From the NCBI RefSeq assembly GCF_008365375.1, contig NZ_QOKW01000008.1, positions 124,001 to 188,000 of the forward strand: DNA of 64,000 bases, in the 5' to 3' direction. Of this stretch, positions 45,166 through 53,683 are shown piece by piece. Source of the stretch: Roseomonas genomospecies 6 (GTDB lineage Bacteria; Pseudomonadota; Alphaproteobacteria; Azospirillales; Azospirillaceae). Position numbers and translations under genes: made by a program. The first letter of the stretch is position 1, and the number at the start of each line of letters is the position of its first letter. The notes beneath the pieces are model-generated. The model saw only the letters and a program-made list of their open reading frames with translations. It was not told the DNA's origin and did not search any database.

Positions 45166-45179
45166 TTGATCTTGATCAA
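45166..45179 (-). promoter_or_regulatory. Consensus Fnr box in the nosR leader
   Basis: TTGAT-CTTG-ATCAA, exactly the classical Fnr consensus, ending 16 bases before the nosR ATG. That is too close to act as the activating site of nosR and would fall inside the 5' leader of a transcript starting near 45200. Confidence 0.7.
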
Positions 45180-45234
45180 GAGGCCGCAGGCCCCGTTGAC
45201 ACCGTCATGAGACCACAGGCTCGGGGACCTGCTC

Positions 45235-45248
45235 TTGACCGGCGTCAA
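45235..45248 (-). promoter_or_regulatory. Fnr/Nnr box upstream of nosR
   Basis: TTGAC-CGGC-GTCAA. For leftward transcription the class II start would be near 45200 with TCTCAT as -10, giving a 50-base nosR leader. The same palindrome could serve the rightward ferritin-like gene at 45360. Confidence 0.75.
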
Positions 45249-45359
45249 TTCGGTGAAAATGATTTCCGACTACCCTCTTCCCGACGTTCCGCGTTCCATG
45301 ACCGTGCGGAACAGAAGATTGTATTTTACGCAAACTGTTTTTGGAGTTGAGGTGACGCC

Positions 45360-46262
45360 ATGCCGCTGCTGCGCCACGAGCCTCAGGGCGGGGTCCGCTC
45401 GCTGGACGAACTTCTCGGCGTCGCACTGGCTCTGGAGCAGGAGGCGGTGCGCCGCTACACGCAGTTGGCGGCCCTGATGGACCAGCGCGGCGAGACCGAC
45501 ACCGCCGCCACCTTCCGCGCCCTGATCGCGGAGGAGCAGGACCATGTCCGGGCCGTGGACGGCTGGGCGCGCAGCCTTGGCCGTCCCTCCCCCGACGCTC
45601 CGGCCTTCCTCTGGCGGCTGCCGCCGGAGCTTGCCGCCTCCTGGGACGAGCTGACCGAGCGGACCCGCCTGACGCCCTACCAGGCGTTGTCGCTGGCGGT
45701 GCTCAACGAGCAGCGCGCCTTCGCCTTCTACAGTTACATTTCCGCAAGCGCGCCGGACGAGCCGGTCCGCACCCACGCCGAGGCGCTGGCCCGCGAGGAA
45801 CTCCGCCACGCCGCCCTGCTCCGCCGCGAACGCCGCAAGGCCTTCCGACGCGAGCGCGGCCAAGCGGAGCGCAAGCCCGCCCGCGCCGACACGCCTGCGG
45901 AACTGGAACGGCTGGTCGTCGCCCTGCTGTCCGCCACCGCCGCCGAGCACACGGCTCTGGCGGTGCGCCTGCATGCCCTGGGCGACGGCGAAGGCGCCGC
46001 GCTGCTGACCCGCATCGCCGCGGAGGAGCGGGCGCTGATCCCGTTCGACTCCGGGGCACCGCCGTCGCGGGCGTCCGCTCCTGAAGACGCCCCCACCTGC
46101 CTGAGTGCGGCGGTCGCCGCCTCCGAACGCCTCGCCGAAGCCTTTGCCGACGTCGCGGCGCAGGCCACGGACGAGATGGTCCTGACCGAGTCCCTGCGCC
46201 TTCAGGAGGCCGTGGTCGGCCACCTCGCCCTGCTGGCGGAGCGGCTCGACGCGGCGGGGTGA
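45360..46262 (+). CDS. Ferritin-like / rubrerythrin-type di-iron protein
   Basis: 300-residue soluble helical protein. The first half shows a ferritin-like four-helix pattern with metal-ligand candidates: EQEAVRRY, EEQDHVRAV (E-x-x-H), NEQRAFAFYSYI and REELRHAALL (E-x-x-H). A second, weaker helical repeat (SATAAEHTALAVRL, IAAEERALIPF) follows. The gene stands between nos and nor on the opposite strand, divergent from nosR with Fnr-type boxes between. Likely iron or peroxide/NO-stress handling; exact chemistry unknown. Confidence 0.78.
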   Translation: MPLLRHEPQGGVRSLDELLGVALALEQEAVRRYTQLAALMDQRGETDTAATFRALIAEEQDHVRAVDGWARSLGRPSPDAPAFLWRLPPELAASWDELTERTRLTPYQALSLAVLNEQRAFAFYSYISASAPDEPVRTHAEALAREELRHAALLRRERRKAFRRERGQAERKPARADTPAELERLVVALLSATAAEHTALAVRLHALGDGEGAALLTRIAAEERALIPFDSGAPPSRASAPEDAPTCLSAAVAASERLAEAFADVAAQATDEMVLTESLRLQEAVVGHLALLAERLDAAG

Positions 46263-46266
46263 GGAC

Positions 46267-48177
46267 CTACCCCACCACCTGCCGGTACAGCGCCGGCAGC
46301 GCCTTCGTCAGATGCGTGACCTGCGGGAAGATCGCGTAGCCGCCCCGCCCGAACAGGTAGGGGAAATAGTCGCGGGCCTCGGCGTCCACGGTGATTCCGA
46401 ACAGGGCGATGCCCTGGCGGCGCGCTTCCTGGATCGCGACGCGGGTGTCCTCGATGCCGTAGCGCCCCTCGTAATGGTCCACGTCGTTGGGCTTGCCGTC
46501 GGACAGCAGGATCAGAAGGCGGTGGCGGTTGGGCCGCTCCGCCAGACGCGCCGCGGTGTGGCGCAGCGCCGCCCCCATGCGGGTGTAATGGCCGGGCTTC
46601 AGCGCTTGTACGCGGCGCTGCACCCGGGCGCTCAAAGGTTCGTCGAACTCCTTGACCGTCTGCACCCGCACCCAGTCGCGCTTCTTTGACGTGAAGGCGA
46701 AGATCCCGTGCGGATCGCCGCAGGCGTTCAGCCCGTTGGACAGGGCCAGCAGGGCTTCCTTCTCCACGTCCAGCACGCGGCGCCCGTCCACCCAGCCGTC
46801 GGTGGAGAGCGAGGTGTCCACCAGAACCGCCACCGCCAGATCGCGCGCCGCGTTGCGCGCGGCCTGATAGACCCGGTCGCTGCCGGCCCCGCCCGCGCGA
46901 TGGTCGGCGCAGCGGCGCACCAGCGCGGTCAGGTCGAGGTCGTCCCCGTCCGGCTGGCCGGTGAAGACGGTGCGCTTGGGGCGCAGAGCCTCGAACTGGC
47001 GGCGCACCTGCCGGATGCGGCGCAGCGCGGCCTCGTCGGGCGCCCAGTCCTCCCCTTCCTCCGACGCCGGCTCGGCGACGACGCGGCAATGGGCGGGGTG
47101 GTAGGCGCGGCGGCGATGGTCCCATTCCGGGTAGGTCAGCACCGCCGTCAGCGGCGCCGCGTCCACGGCGGCGGGCGCCAGATCCAGGTCCAGCTTCAGG
47201 CGGGTCGAAGGTTTGCGCTGGTGCTGGGCGAGCGCGATCTCCTCCATATCGTCGGCGGCTTGGCGGGCGCCCTCCTCGTCGTCGTCATCGACCGGGCGGG
47301 GGATGTTCATCATCTCCGCCAGCCCGAACAGCTTCTCGAAGCGGTTGAGGATCAGCGGGTCGTCCCGCTGCACCTGATCGCTGTCGCGCCGCTTCGCCTT
47401 CCGGCGCTGGCCATCGCCTTCGGGGGGTGCGGAGGACCCCTCCTCCACCGCGGCGTCCGGGGCCGCCGCCACGCCGTGCGGGACCGCCGGACCCGCGACC
47501 TCGCCCCACAGCGGCACCGGCAGGAAGGGCTTGTAGCCCACCGGCGCGGCGAAGCGGTCGAGCGGGACGGACGCATCCAGCACCGCCCCTCCGCCGCCCG
47601 CGCCGAGGAGGGCCAGCACGGCGGCCTCCACCGCGGCCTCCTCCTTCGGCAGGGAGCGCTTGGGACGGGCGGCGAGCAGCGCCGCGCACAGCTCCGCATG
47701 GAGCCGCGCCAGCCCCGGCCAGCGCGCGAGGACCCGCGCCGTGGTCGCCTGGGCCTGCCGCAACGCCCACACGTCGGCCCGCAGGGGGTCGGCGGGCGGC
47801 TCGCCGGCGGCTTCCGCGTGGGCGAAGTACGCGGCCAGCCACTCGTAGAGCCGCTCGTTCAAGGCGGCGTCGGGGAACACGTCGAGCGCAGCGGGCAGTT
47901 GCAGCACGTCGCCATCCAGCGCGGGCCGCTCCAAACGTTCGGTGCCCAGGCCGATGCGCTCCAGAACCGACAGGCGGTGGCCGGAGGACGCCCGCGCCGC
48001 GGCGGCCAGCCGCACGCCCCGGTCACCGCCCAGCCCGCGGAAGAACACGCCCAGCCGGGGCCGGATCGACTCCAGCGTCACGGCGGCGTCCGGGTGGCGC
48101 GGCAGGCTCGACCGGCCGCCGACCAGACGGTGCCAGTGGCGGCCGATGAATTCCTCGGGCTCGAACAGCTCCAGCAT
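46267..48177 (-). CDS. norD: NorD, vWA-domain maturation factor of NO reductase
   Basis: 636-residue cytoplasmic protein with a C-terminal von Willebrand A domain: MIDAS motif DTSLSTDG, later LLILLSDGKPND and GIALFGITVD. The long acidic middle (PVDDDDEEGAR) is usual. NorD works with the NorQ ATPase to insert the non-haem iron into NorB. The ATG at 48177 follows norQ by 11 bases. It ends 4 bases after the convergent ferritin-like gene, with almost no space between. Confidence 0.93.
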   Translation of the reverse strand: MLELFEPEEFIGRHWHRLVGGRSSLPRHPDAAVTLESIRPRLGVFFRGLGGDRGVRLAAAARASSGHRLSVLERIGLGTERLERPALDGDVLQLPAALDVFPDAALNERLYEWLAAYFAHAEAAGEPPADPLRADVWALRQAQATTARVLARWPGLARLHAELCAALLAARPKRSLPKEEAAVEAAVLALLGAGGGGAVLDASVPLDRFAAPVGYKPFLPVPLWGEVAGPAVPHGVAAAPDAAVEEGSSAPPEGDGQRRKAKRRDSDQVQRDDPLILNRFEKLFGLAEMMNIPRPVDDDDEEGARQAADDMEEIALAQHQRKPSTRLKLDLDLAPAAVDAAPLTAVLTYPEWDHRRRAYHPAHCRVVAEPASEEGEDWAPDEAALRRIRQVRRQFEALRPKRTVFTGQPDGDDLDLTALVRRCADHRAGGAGSDRVYQAARNAARDLAVAVLVDTSLSTDGWVDGRRVLDVEKEALLALSNGLNACGDPHGIFAFTSKKRDWVRVQTVKEFDEPLSARVQRRVQALKPGHYTRMGAALRHTAARLAERPNRHRLLILLSDGKPNDVDHYEGRYGIEDTRVAIQEARRQGIALFGITVDAEARDYFPYLFGRGGYAIFPQVTHLTKALPALYRQVVG

Positions 48178-48188
48178 GGCCAGTTTCC

Positions 48189-49001
48189 CTATCCCAGGGC
48201 GATGTCGGCGACGCGCAGCAGCGCCTGCCGCACGTCGGCGTCGTCGGTCAGCGGTTCGATCAGCGCGGTGCGGATGGCCCGCTCGGGCTTGACGCCGGAA
48301 CCGATCAGCGTGGCGCAGTAGACCAGCAGGCGGGTGGAGACGCCCTCCTCCAGATCCTGGCCCTTCAGCGCGCGCAGCGCGCCGGCCAGCCGGACCAGCG
48401 GGACGACGCGCCCCTCCGGCAGGCCGCTCTCGCGGGCCACGATGGCGGTTTCGTCCTCGGGCGCCGGGAAATCGAACTCGATGGCGAGGAAGCGTTGGCG
48501 GGTGCTGGGCTTCAGCGTCTTCAGGACGTTCTGGTAGCCGGGGTTGTAGGACACCACCAGCATGAAGTCGTCCGGCGCCTCCAGCAGTTCGCCCGTGCGG
48601 TCGAGCGGCAGCAGGCGGCGGTCGTCGGTCAGCGGGTGGAGCACGACGGTCACGTCCTTGCGCGCCTCCACCACCTCGTCGAGGTAGCAGACGGCGCCCT
48701 CGCGCACGGCGCGGGTCAGCGGGCCGTCCGCCCACACCGTGTCGCCACCCTTCAGCAGGTAACGGCCCGTCAGGTCGGCGGCGGTCAGGTCGTCGTGGCA
48801 GGACACGGTGTAGAGGGGGCGGCCCAGACGTGCCGCCATGTGCGACACGAAGCGGGTCTTCCCGCAGCCCGTCGGGCCTTTCAGCAGCAGGGGCAGGCGG
48901 TGACGGAAGGCGTGCTCGAACAGCTCGCACTCGTCGCCGACGGCCTTGTAGTAGGGGATGTCGAGGTCGTCCGCGACAGCCTTCAGGGCGCTGCGGGTCA
49001 T
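48189..49001 (-). CDS. norQ: NorQ, MoxR-type AAA+ ATPase
   Basis: 270-residue AAA+ ATPase of the CbbQ/NirQ/NorQ group. Walker [10 protein letters not shown], Walker [14 protein letters not shown] and sensor 1 (VVSYNPGYQ) are visible. It remodels NorB for iron insertion together with NorD. The ATG at 49001 has GAGGAGAC upstream; 76 bases separate it from norB. Confidence 0.94.
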   Translation of the reverse strand: MTRSALKAVADDLDIPYYKAVGDECELFEHAFRHRLPLLLKGPTGCGKTRFVSHMAARLGRPLYTVSCHDDLTAADLTGRYLLKGGDTVWADGPLTRAVREGAVCYLDEVVEARKDVTVVLHPLTDDRRLLPLDRTGELLEAPDDFMLVVSYNPGYQNVLKTLKPSTRQRFLAIEFDFPAPEDETAIVARESGLPEGRVVPLVRLAGALRALKGQDLEEGVSTRLLVYCATLIGSGVKPERAIRTALIEPLTDDADVRQALLRVADIALG

Positions 49002-49077
49002 GGGTGTCTCCTCGAAGAACGGAAGGCGGAAAAGGAAGGTCCCCTCCCCCGGCGCGCGGAGGAGGGGAAGACCCTGG

Positions 49078-50436
49078 TCACTCGGCGGGCTGGACGGCGC
49101 CGCCGACCCCGGTCTTGCCGGCCTTCCGGGCCGCCGGCACCGGACCCAGCAGGGCGTAGAGGTAGAGGATGGCGCCGATGAACACCGCGGCACCCGAGGC
49201 CAGACGCACCCAGTAGAAGGGGGCGATCTCCGCCTGGACGGTCATGTAGTCCATGCCCATCACGCGCTGGAGGTGGACCTGCACGACCCCGGCGAAGGTC
49301 AGGGCGAAGGTCATCACCGTCATGCCGCCGGTCATCAGCCAGAAGCTGGCCTTGTTGAGGGCCTGATGGTAGGGCGCGACGCCGCGCAGATGCGGCATGG
49401 CGTAGCTGAAGATGGCGAGGTTGATCATCGCGTAGGCGCCGAAGAAGGCCAGATGCCCGTGCGCCGCCGTCACCTGCGTGCCGTGGGTGTAGTAGTTGAC
49501 CCAGGACAGCGTGTGCAGGAAGCCCCAGACGCCCGCCCCCAGGAAGGCCGTCACCGCGCAGCCGACCGACCACAGCAGGGCCGCCTTGTTCGGGTGATCG
49601 CGCCCGCCCTTCAGCACCATCTTCACCGCAAAGACGACCATGAAGAAGAAGGGGGCGACCTCCAGCGTCGAGAACAGCGAGCCGATCCACTGCCAGTAGC
49701 CCGGCGTGCCGATCCAGTAATAGTGGTGCCCGGTTCCCAGCAGGCCGGAGAAGAGGGCCAGCCCGACGATGGCGTAGAGCCACTTTTCGACGATCTCGCG
49801 GTCGACGCCGGTCATCTTGATCATGAGGAAGGCGAGGATGGAGGCCATCACCAGCTCCCACACGCCCTCGACCCACAGATGGACGACGTACCACCAGTAC
49901 ATCTTGTCCAGCGCGAGGTTGGTCGGGTTGTAGAAGGAGAACAGGAAGAAGATCGCGATGCCCCACAGCCCCATCACCAGGATGTTGGTGATGACCGTGC
50001 GCCGGCCCTTCAGCACCGTCATGGAGATGTTGTAGAGGAACAGCAGCGCCACGACGACGATGGCGACCTTGATCCACGTCGGCTGTTCCAGGAATTCGCG
50101 CCCCTCGTGGATGCGGAAGACGTAGCCGACGACGGCGGCCAGCGCGCCGAACATGAACAGGCCGAACTGGATGTAGGCCAGCTTCGGGCTGTGCAGTTCA
50201 CGCTCCGCCTCCTCCGGGATCAGGTAGTAGGCGGCGCCGAAGAAGCCCATCAGAAGCCACACGATCAGCGCGTTCGTGTGGATCATGCGCAGGACGTTGA
50301 AGGGAAGCAGTTCCGACAGGACGTTGGGCAGCACATAGACCGTGCCGGCCAGCAGGCCGACCAGGAGCTGCACACCGAACAGGGCCAGCGCGCCGTAGAA
50401 ATAGGGCAGCGCGACCTTTTGGGATTCGTATTTCAT
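49078..50436 (-). CDS. norB: Nitric-oxide reductase large subunit NorB
   Basis: 452-residue membrane subunit with 12 predicted helices that reduces NO to N2O at a haem b3-FeB centre. Conserved features include [21 protein letters not shown] near the N-terminus, [16 protein letters not shown] with FeB histidine and glutamate, and [16 protein letters not shown]. It is the cNor type (no quinol-oxidase extension). NorC is encoded 16 bases upstream. Confidence 0.97.
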   Translation of the reverse strand: MKYESQKVALPYFYGALALFGVQLLVGLLAGTVYVLPNVLSELLPFNVLRMIHTNALIVWLLMGFFGAAYYLIPEEAERELHSPKLAYIQFGLFMFGALAAVVGYVFRIHEGREFLEQPTWIKVAIVVVALLFLYNISMTVLKGRRTVITNILVMGLWGIAIFFLFSFYNPTNLALDKMYWWYVVHLWVEGVWELVMASILAFLMIKMTGVDREIVEKWLYAIVGLALFSGLLGTGHHYYWIGTPGYWQWIGSLFSTLEVAPFFFMVVFAVKMVLKGGRDHPNKAALLWSVGCAVTAFLGAGVWGFLHTLSWVNYYTHGTQVTAAHGHLAFFGAYAMINLAIFSYAMPHLRGVAPYHQALNKASFWLMTGGMTVMTFALTFAGVVQVHLQRVMGMDYMTVQAEIAPFYWVRLASGAAVFIGAILYLYALLGPVPAARKAGKTGVGGAVQPAE

Positions 50437-50452
50437 GGCCTTTCGTCCTTCG

Positions 50453-50905
50453 TCAGCCGGAAATCTTGGGCGGCCAGTTCTGGGTGTTGATGCGGCTGGT
50501 CCACTCCAGGAAGTCGGCGAGGTCGTTGACCTCCTGCTCCGTCAGATTGAACTGCGGCATCTGGCGGCGGCCCTCGACCCCGCTGGGCTGGGCGGCCATC
50601 CAGCCGGCCAGAGCGGCGCGTGCGCCTTCCGGGTCCTTGTCGCCGCCGTAGCGAATCCAGACATTGCCCAGTTCCGGCGCGAAATAGGCGCCCTCGCCCA
50701 GCAGCGTGTGACAATTGATGCAGGAGTGCTTCTCCCACACATGCTTGCCGCGGGCGACGCCGTCGGTCAGCCCCTTGCTGTCGGTGCCGGTGTTGACGAC
50801 GTAGATGTGGCTTGCCGCCGTCAGCGAGACGAAGGCGGCGAAGAAGAAGAGCGATCCGCCGTAAAAGATGTTTCGGGCGGCCGCTTTGGTGAAGCGTTCC
50901 GTCAT
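50453..50905 (-). CDS. norC: Nitric-oxide reductase cytochrome c subunit NorC
   Basis: 150 residues: an N-terminal membrane anchor (IFYGGSLFFFAAFVSLTAA) and a periplasmic mono-haem domain with CINCH (about residues 62-66) and the methionine ligand in GRRQMPQFNL. It passes electrons from cytochrome c to NorB. The Fnr/Nnr box at 51024 lies 119 bases upstream of the ATG at 50905. Confidence 0.96.
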   Translation of the reverse strand: MTERFTKAAARNIFYGGSLFFFAAFVSLTAASHIYVVNTGTDSKGLTDGVARGKHVWEKHSCINCHTLLGEGAYFAPELGNVWIRYGGDKDPEGARAALAGWMAAQPSGVEGRRQMPQFNLTEQEVNDLADFLEWTSRINTQNWPPKISG

Positions 50906-51023
50906 GCGTCCGTTTCTCCTGGGTCAGGCCTTCGTGGAACGGATGGCCTTGAGCAGCGCTGGCCGTGCGCCCACTGCCCGTGTGTCATGCCGGAGAAAGT
51001 TGACTGATTTGGTCTGGCTATCC

Positions 51024-51037
51024 TTGACGGCGGTCAA
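51024..51037 (-). promoter_or_regulatory. Fnr/Nnr box upstream of norC
   Basis: TTGAC-GGCG-GTCAA. A class II start for leftward transcription falls near 50989, an 84-base norC leader. The box overlaps the stop codon of norF, so the norCBQD promoter lies at the end of the preceding gene. Confidence 0.75.
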
Positions 51038-51309
51038 GCGGCTGCAATCATCGGTGCGATGGCGTGGATTCCGAAGATCGCGGCGCCGAGCAGAGTGAGC
51101 ATCACGCGGAACAGCGTCCGCCAGCCGGGACCCGCGCGCCTGAGATCCAGGAAATGGGTGAGGATCTGGTCGGCCTTGAAATTCGCGGCGGCGAGGACGA
51201 GACCGGCCCCGAGCAGGCCGAGGCTTCCATCGCCTCCGGCGCGTCCGGCCCACAGGGAAAAGGCGGTGAGCGTCATCAGGACCGCCCAGGTGCGTGTCAG
51301 GGCTGTCAT
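51034..51309 (-). CDS. norF: NorF-like small membrane protein (oxidase subunit IV family)
   Basis: 91 residues with three hydrophobic segments and the conserved KADQILTHFLDLR stretch typical of the cytochrome c oxidase subunit IV / NorF group. NorF assists NO reductase assembly or activity and is normally paired with norE, as here (4 bases apart). The name rests on this pairing. Confidence 0.8.
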   Translation of the reverse strand: MTALTRTWAVLMTLTAFSLWAGRAGGDGSLGLLGAGLVLAAANFKADQILTHFLDLRRAGPGWRTLFRVMLTLLGAAIFGIHAIAPMIAAA

Positions 51310-51312
51310 CGC

Positions 51313-51921
51313 TCACCTCAGCAGATAGATGATGGGGTAAAGCAGGACCCAGATCAGGTCCACCATGTGCCAGAAGGCGGCTCCGGTCTCCATGTTCTCC
51401 AGGCTGTCCCACCGCGTGACGACGGCCAGGACCACGATCCCCGCGGCGACGTGCATCGCGTGGAAGCCGGTCATCAGATAGTAGAGCTGGAAGAAGGTGT
51501 CGGTCTCCACCGTGAGTCCCTGGGCGATCTTGTCACCGTACTCGACGGCCTTGATGCCGAGGAACACCGCGCCGAGCGCCATCGCGCCGAGCATGGCGCC
51601 CCGGTGGGGGCGGTCCACGGCCCGGCGCCGCACCGCGACCGCCACCAGCCAGCCGCTCGTCACCAGCACCATGGTGTTCAGACCGCCGAGAAGCCGGTCG
51701 AGATGAGCCTGCGAGGCGTCGAAGCCCGCGGGGTCGAGGGCGCGCGCCACCGTGAAGCCGATGAACATGGCGCCGAAGGCCGCCAACTCCCCCAGGATGA
51801 GAATCCACATCATCGGGTTGCCGGGCAGGCTGGACAGCGGTCCCCAATCGGCGCCCCCCGTGTCCTCCTCCCCGTCATGCGACACGCCGAGCCCCATCGG
51901 CTGTGCTTGTGTCTCCGTCAC
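51313..51921 (-). CDS. norE: NorE, cytochrome oxidase subunit III-like protein
   Basis: 202-residue membrane protein with five helices, homologous to cytochrome oxidase subunit III: NPMMWILILGELAAFGAMF, GFHAMHVAAGIVVLAVV and AAFWHMVDLIWVLLYPIIYL. It is an accessory of the NO reductase. The GTG at 51921 has GAGGGA upstream and gives a sensible cytoplasmic N-terminus; a longer frame to the right is not supported. A palindrome TTTGCCC-GG-GGGCAAA lies 62 bases upstream. Confidence 0.87.
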   Translation of the reverse strand: MTETQAQPMGLGVSHDGEEDTGGADWGPLSSLPGNPMMWILILGELAAFGAMFIGFTVARALDPAGFDASQAHLDRLLGGLNTMVLVTSGWLVAVAVRRRAVDRPHRGAMLGAMALGAVFLGIKAVEYGDKIAQGLTVETDTFFQLYYLMTGFHAMHVAAGIVVLAVVTRWDSLENMETGAAFWHMVDLIWVLLYPIIYLLR

Positions 51922-51982
51922 TCTTCCCTCGCTTTTTGAATAACGACCGGAGGGGATCATGCGGCGGGGTGCGGCTTCCGTC

Positions 51983-51998
51983 TTTGCCCGGGGGCAAA
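51983..51998 (-). promoter_or_regulatory. Crp/Fnr-type palindrome upstream of norE
   Basis: Perfect 16-base palindrome TTTGCCC-GG-GGGCAAA with TTG-N8-CAA core. For leftward transcription a class II start would be near 51949, 28 bases before the norE GTG. It has the same layout as the site at 29278. Confidence 0.5.
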
Positions 51999-52109
51999 CC
52001 CGCGGCCCGCAGCCGATCGATGACGGCGCGCCGCGGAACGAACCTTCATAATTGGGACAAAAGTAAGCCAAATAAAAAATGAGAAGCGGGCCAAACTTTT
52101 TTCAACTTC

Positions 52110-52123
52110 TTGACGGCCGTCAA
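52110..52123 (+). promoter_or_regulatory. Fnr/Nnr box upstream of nirK
   Basis: TTGAC-GGCC-GTCAA, a perfect palindrome. A class II start near 52158 gives a 28-base nirK leader; GATGTT at 52146-52151 is the -10 candidate. An AT-rich tract (AACTTTTTTCAA) lies directly upstream as a possible UP element. Confidence 0.8.
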
Positions 52124-52185
52124 GTAACGAAGACACGGAACCGGGGATGTTCGCTCCAGAAGCAACACACTTCCCGGATCGCATC

Positions 52186-53262
52186 ATGAAAACCAAGACC
52201 TTCCTCGCCACCGTCAGCGCCGCCGCCCTCTTCGCCCTGTCGGGGGCCCTGACCGGGGTTGGCGCCGCATCGGCCACCACGCTGTACGCCGAGCCGAAGG
52301 TCAAGGAACCGACGGTCGACATCGTCCAGGACCCCGCGGCCGTTCCGGCCCCGGAGGCGGCGGGCAAACGCGCCCCCAAGACGCACAACGTCGTGCTGAC
52401 CACGACCGAGGTCGAAGCCCGGCTGGATGACGGCACGACCTACACCTACTGGACCTTCAACAACAAGGTCCCCGGCCCGATGGTCCGTGTCCGCGTCGGC
52501 GACACGGTGAACGTGGCCATGACGAACGCGCCGGGGTCGATCATGAACCATTCCGTGGATTTCCACGCGGCCACCGGCTTCCTCGGCGGCGGGCAGATCA
52601 CCCAGGCGGAGCCGGGCCAGACCAAGGAGTTCTCGTTCAAGGCGATGGCGCCGGGTGTCTATGTCTATCACTGCGCCACGCCGATGGTTGCCCAGCACAT
52701 CGCCAAGGGCATGTTCGGCCTGATCGTGGTGGAGCCCGAGGGCGGCCTGCCGAAGGTCGACAAGGAATTCTACGTCATGCAGCAGGAGATCTACGCCGCC
52801 AAGGCGAAGAACCTGCCGACCGCGGAGGACGATTACGACGGCCTTGTGAACGAGAAGCCCGGCTATCTGGTGTTCAACGGCGCCGTGGGTGGTCTGGTGA
52901 AGGACAAGCCGTTGAAGGCCAACGTGGGCGAAACCGTGCGCATCTGGTTCGGCGTCGGCGGGCCGAACTTCACCTCGTCGTTCCATGTCATCGGCGAGAT
53001 CTTCGACCGCGTCCACAATCTCGGTGACCTGGATTCCCCGCCGCTGAAGAACGTGCAGACGGTCACGGTGGCGCCGGGCGGGGCGACGATGGTGGAGTTC
53101 AAGGTCGATTATCCCGGCAAGTACGCGCTGGTGGATCACGCGCTGAGCCGCGCCACCAAGGGCCTGATCGGCATCCTGGAGGTCGAAGGCAAGCCGGACG
53201 ACAGCATCATCCTCGACAAGAGCGGCGACTCCCGCAAGCAGCTCGGCGAGATGAAGCATTGA
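52186..53262 (+). CDS. nirK: Copper-containing nitrite reductase
   Basis: 358-residue precursor of the periplasmic enzyme reducing nitrite to NO. A Sec signal peptide ends near ASA (residue 30). Type 1 copper ligands are His122, Cys163, His171 and Met176; type 2 ligands His127, His162 and His318; catalytic Asp125 and His267. All are present, as in class I (green) enzymes with GFLGGGQITQ. ATG at 52186 is preferred because a signal peptide follows at once; an upstream ATG at 52147 lies before the likely transcription start. Confidence 0.97.
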   Translation: MKTKTFLATVSAAALFALSGALTGVGAASATTLYAEPKVKEPTVDIVQDPAAVPAPEAAGKRAPKTHNVVLTTTEVEARLDDGTTYTYWTFNNKVPGPMVRVRVGDTVNVAMTNAPGSIMNHSVDFHAATGFLGGGQITQAEPGQTKEFSFKAMAPGVYVYHCATPMVAQHIAKGMFGLIVVEPEGGLPKVDKEFYVMQQEIYAAKAKNLPTAEDDYDGLVNEKPGYLVFNGAVGGLVKDKPLKANVGETVRIWFGVGGPNFTSSFHVIGEIFDRVHNLGDLDSPPLKNVQTVTVAPGGATMVEFKVDYPGKYALVDHALSRATKGLIGILEVEGKPDDSIILDKSGDSRKQLGEMKH

Positions 53263-53274
53263 GCCTGCGCTGAT

Positions 53275-53314
53275 GGGGATGCCGCGACGCGGAAATCGTG
53301 TCGCGGCACCCCCC
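53275..53314 (+). terminator. Hairpin after nirK
   Basis: A 9-bp stem TGCCGCGAC/GTCGCGGCA, extended by GGGG and CCCC outside, lies 13 bases after the nirK stop. The T-run is weak, so termination strength is uncertain. The opposite-strand small gene ends just beyond it. Confidence 0.55.
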
Positions 53315-53323
53315 TTCGGGCGG

Positions 53324-53494
53324 TCACTGATAGCCGCCGTTTTCCGCCCGCTCCCGGGCGGCGTCTTCCTGGGCTTTCGTCAGCTCGTCCTGCGTTCCCG
53401 ACGGCTGCGTTCCCGACGGCTGGGCATCGGGCTTGCCGGTTGCCGTGTCCTTCTCGGTTTGCGGTTTGGAATCGGTGTCGCGGTTCTCGCCCAT
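53324..53494 (-). CDS. Small hydrophilic protein of unknown function
   Basis: 56 residues, strongly charged and disordered-looking (many Asp, Glu, Lys, Gln, with a short QPSGTQPSGT repeat), ending AARERAENGGYQ. GAGG lies about 8 bases before the ATG at 53494; a longer in-frame start at 53551 exists. Such small acidic proteins are common in stress regulons of Rhodospirillales and it neighbours other stress-type genes. No family recognised. Confidence 0.5.
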   Translation of the reverse strand: MGENRDTDSKPQTEKDTATGKPDAQPSGTQPSGTQDELTKAQEDAARERAENGGYQ

Positions 53495-53619
53495 CGGGTC
53501 ATCCTCGTTCGTCAGTCGGGCCGGTGCGGGCCGTCCACCGTTCTCCAACACGCGCGGACGACGGTCCTCTCACCGTTGCTGGCGGTTCTCCCATGGTGGT
53601 CGCTCCGAAAACATCGTCA

Positions 53620-53644
53620 GGAACGATCCCGGAATTCCGCAGTT
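53620..53644 (+). promoter_or_regulatory. EcfG-type general-stress promoter
   Basis: GGAAC-N16-AGTT, matching the alphaproteobacterial general-stress sigma factor consensus GGAAC-N16/17-CGTT in all but one base. It ends 39 bases before the DUF892 start at 53684. The identical spacing and -10 form occur at 63080. Confidence 0.65.
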
Positions 53645-53683
53645 GACGTCGGGTGACCGTCGCTCCAGCGGAGTTCGAAGCCC

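Noticed and set aside
45195..45208. TTGACACCGTCAT as an additional Fnr-type box before nosR
   Set aside because: Spacing between half-sites is 3 instead of 4 bases and the right half is imperfect; the true boxes are at 45166 and 45235.
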